DNA from: Paraburkholderia humisilvae
Lineage (GTDB): Bacteria; Pseudomonadota; Gammaproteobacteria; Burkholderiales; Burkholderiaceae
Assembly: GCF_902859855.1 (NCBI RefSeq)
Contig: NZ_CADIKH010000020.1
Span: 1-64,000 of the forward strand
Direction of reading: 5' to 3'
Length of the DNA stretch: 64,000 bases
Shown: piece by piece, positions 63,373-64,000 of the stretch
Layout of the letters: every line of letters starts with the position of its first letter
Numbering within the stretch: the stretch's first letter is position 1
Position numbers and translations under genes: made by a program
Notes under the pieces: model-generated
What the model was told of the DNA's origin: nothing
Databases searched by the model: none
What the model saw: only the letters and a program-made list of their open reading frames with translations

Positions 63373-63876
63373 ATGTACGAGCACATTCTGGTAGCAGTTG
63401 GCACCCGTTCCGATTCCATCACGCTGGAAGCGGCAATCCGGCTTGCGCGCGAAACCGGCGCACGGCTCACCGCACTACATGTCGTGGATCCGGTGCCGCC
63501 GTATGCGGGTGTAGCCACTTACGACTTCAGCGTCACGCTCGACGCGTTCGAAGCGTATGGGCATGCGGTAGCCGAACGCTGCGTCGCGGCCATCCATCAG
63601 GCCGGCTGCGAAGGGGACGCGCGCACCATCGTGCTGCCGATGTGCGGCAGCACGATGGGACGCGCGATCGCCAGGCATGCGCGCGAAATTGGCGCAGACC
63701 TGCTGGTGATCGGCAATCGCAAGCGATCCTTCTGGAGTCTGTTCCGCGAGAACCTGTATAAGGAGTTGCTGCGCCACACCGACACCCCTGTGCTGGTCGC
63801 AACCGACGCGCTGCCGGCCGCCTCGGGCCGCGCACTCGCGCTGCGGCCGCGCTACGTGGAGACCGTCGACGCATGA
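63373..63876 (+). CDS. Universal stress protein (UspA family)
   Basis: 167 residues from ATG 63373 (GCGAGGCCCCAA upstream). MYEHILVAVGTRSDSITLEA start, alpha/beta fold, and the nucleotide-binding end: GADLLVIGNRKRSFWSLF and LLRHTDTPVLV. The usual G-2x-G-9x-G-S/T motif is partly altered (GNRKRS), so ATP binding is uncertain. Confidence 0.88.
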   Translation: MYEHILVAVGTRSDSITLEAAIRLARETGARLTALHVVDPVPPYAGVATYDFSVTLDAFEAYGHAVAERCVAAIHQAGCEGDARTIVLPMCGSTMGRAIARHAREIGADLLVIGNRKRSFWSLFRENLYKELLRHTDTPVLVATDALPAASGRALALRPRYVETVDA

Positions 63877-63917
63877 TGTGGCATCCGTCAGGCGAGCGCA
63901 GCGCGCAGCACATGCAA

Positions 63918-64000
63918 TCAGCGATACTCGAGCTTCGGATACCAGTCAGTGCCGCGCCCTTCGGGTGTCAGGTCGAGGATCGTCCACAGCGGCATCGGGT
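63918..64000 (-). CDS. Partial gene at window edge, unknown product
   Basis: Only the C-terminal 26 or so residues are visible, ending LDLTPEGRGTDWYPKLEYR before a TGA at 63918-63920. Codon use is like that of the host. Product not recognised. Confidence 0.5.
   Translation of the reverse strand, partial: PMPLWTILDLTPEGRGTDWYPKLEYR

Overview
The window is high-GC DNA with the gene content and codon use of a Burkholderiaceae chromosome (Burkholderia/Paraburkholderia type). It has a minCDE operon, an ftsK-lolA...rarA-serS block, waaC, DUF4148 and YXWXXGHW-type small secreted proteins, and a Ralstonia/Burkholderia-style filamentous prophage. The genus is an inference from family content, not from a marker search.

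Region by region. 0-5 kb: a three-gene CoA-thioester pathway (AMP-dependent ligase, enoyl-CoA hydratase, class III CoA-transferase) behind a strong palindrome, then small envelope lipoproteins. 6-16 kb: an MHS-type symporter, heptosyltransferase waaC, a ClC chloride channel, minCDE, a GNAT acetyltransferase and methionine aminopeptidase. 16-27.4 kb: a CPA2 antiporter and a tightly overlapped operon that joins a tripartite RND efflux pump (adaptor, pump, outer-membrane channel) to a complete PqiABC/MCE lipid-transport module. 27.7-33.2 kb: a FixL-like kinase, a FixJ-like regulator, a receiver-only protein and a triple-PAS hybrid kinase. A near-identical palindrome lies upstream of the receiver gene and upstream of the efflux/Pqi operon, which suggests one regulon.

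33.6-45.4 kb is the accessory region. It starts with a candidate structured RNA ending in a terminator whose 3' arm carries the only good ribosome binding site of the following DUF3800 gene. Next is a complete filamentous (inovirus) prophage of about 10.75 kb inserted at the 3' end of tRNA-Ser(CGA). The tRNA 3' end is duplicated at the far side, and the tRNA's original terminator has been pushed 10.8 kb away. The prophage carries a repressor, Rep, ssDNA-binding protein, a ParB-like gene flanked by two identical 14-bp palindromes, coat and adsorption proteins, Zot, a secretin, a second DNA-binding regulator with repeated GTTAC/GTAAC dyads, and a small serine recombinase. The repressor gene reads through the left attachment core, so its C-terminus and downstream neighbour should differ between the integrated and circular forms.

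45.4-64 kb: host genes again, namely serS, rarA, a CytX-like permease, an acyltransferase, a ureohydrolase with a divergent LysR regulator, lolA, ftsK and trxB. A decayed chemoreceptor and a glmS C-terminal remnant follow, with small exported proteins, a cytochrome b561, a DHA2 exporter, a secreted protein of unknown role and a universal stress protein. The sequence ends inside a minus-strand gene.
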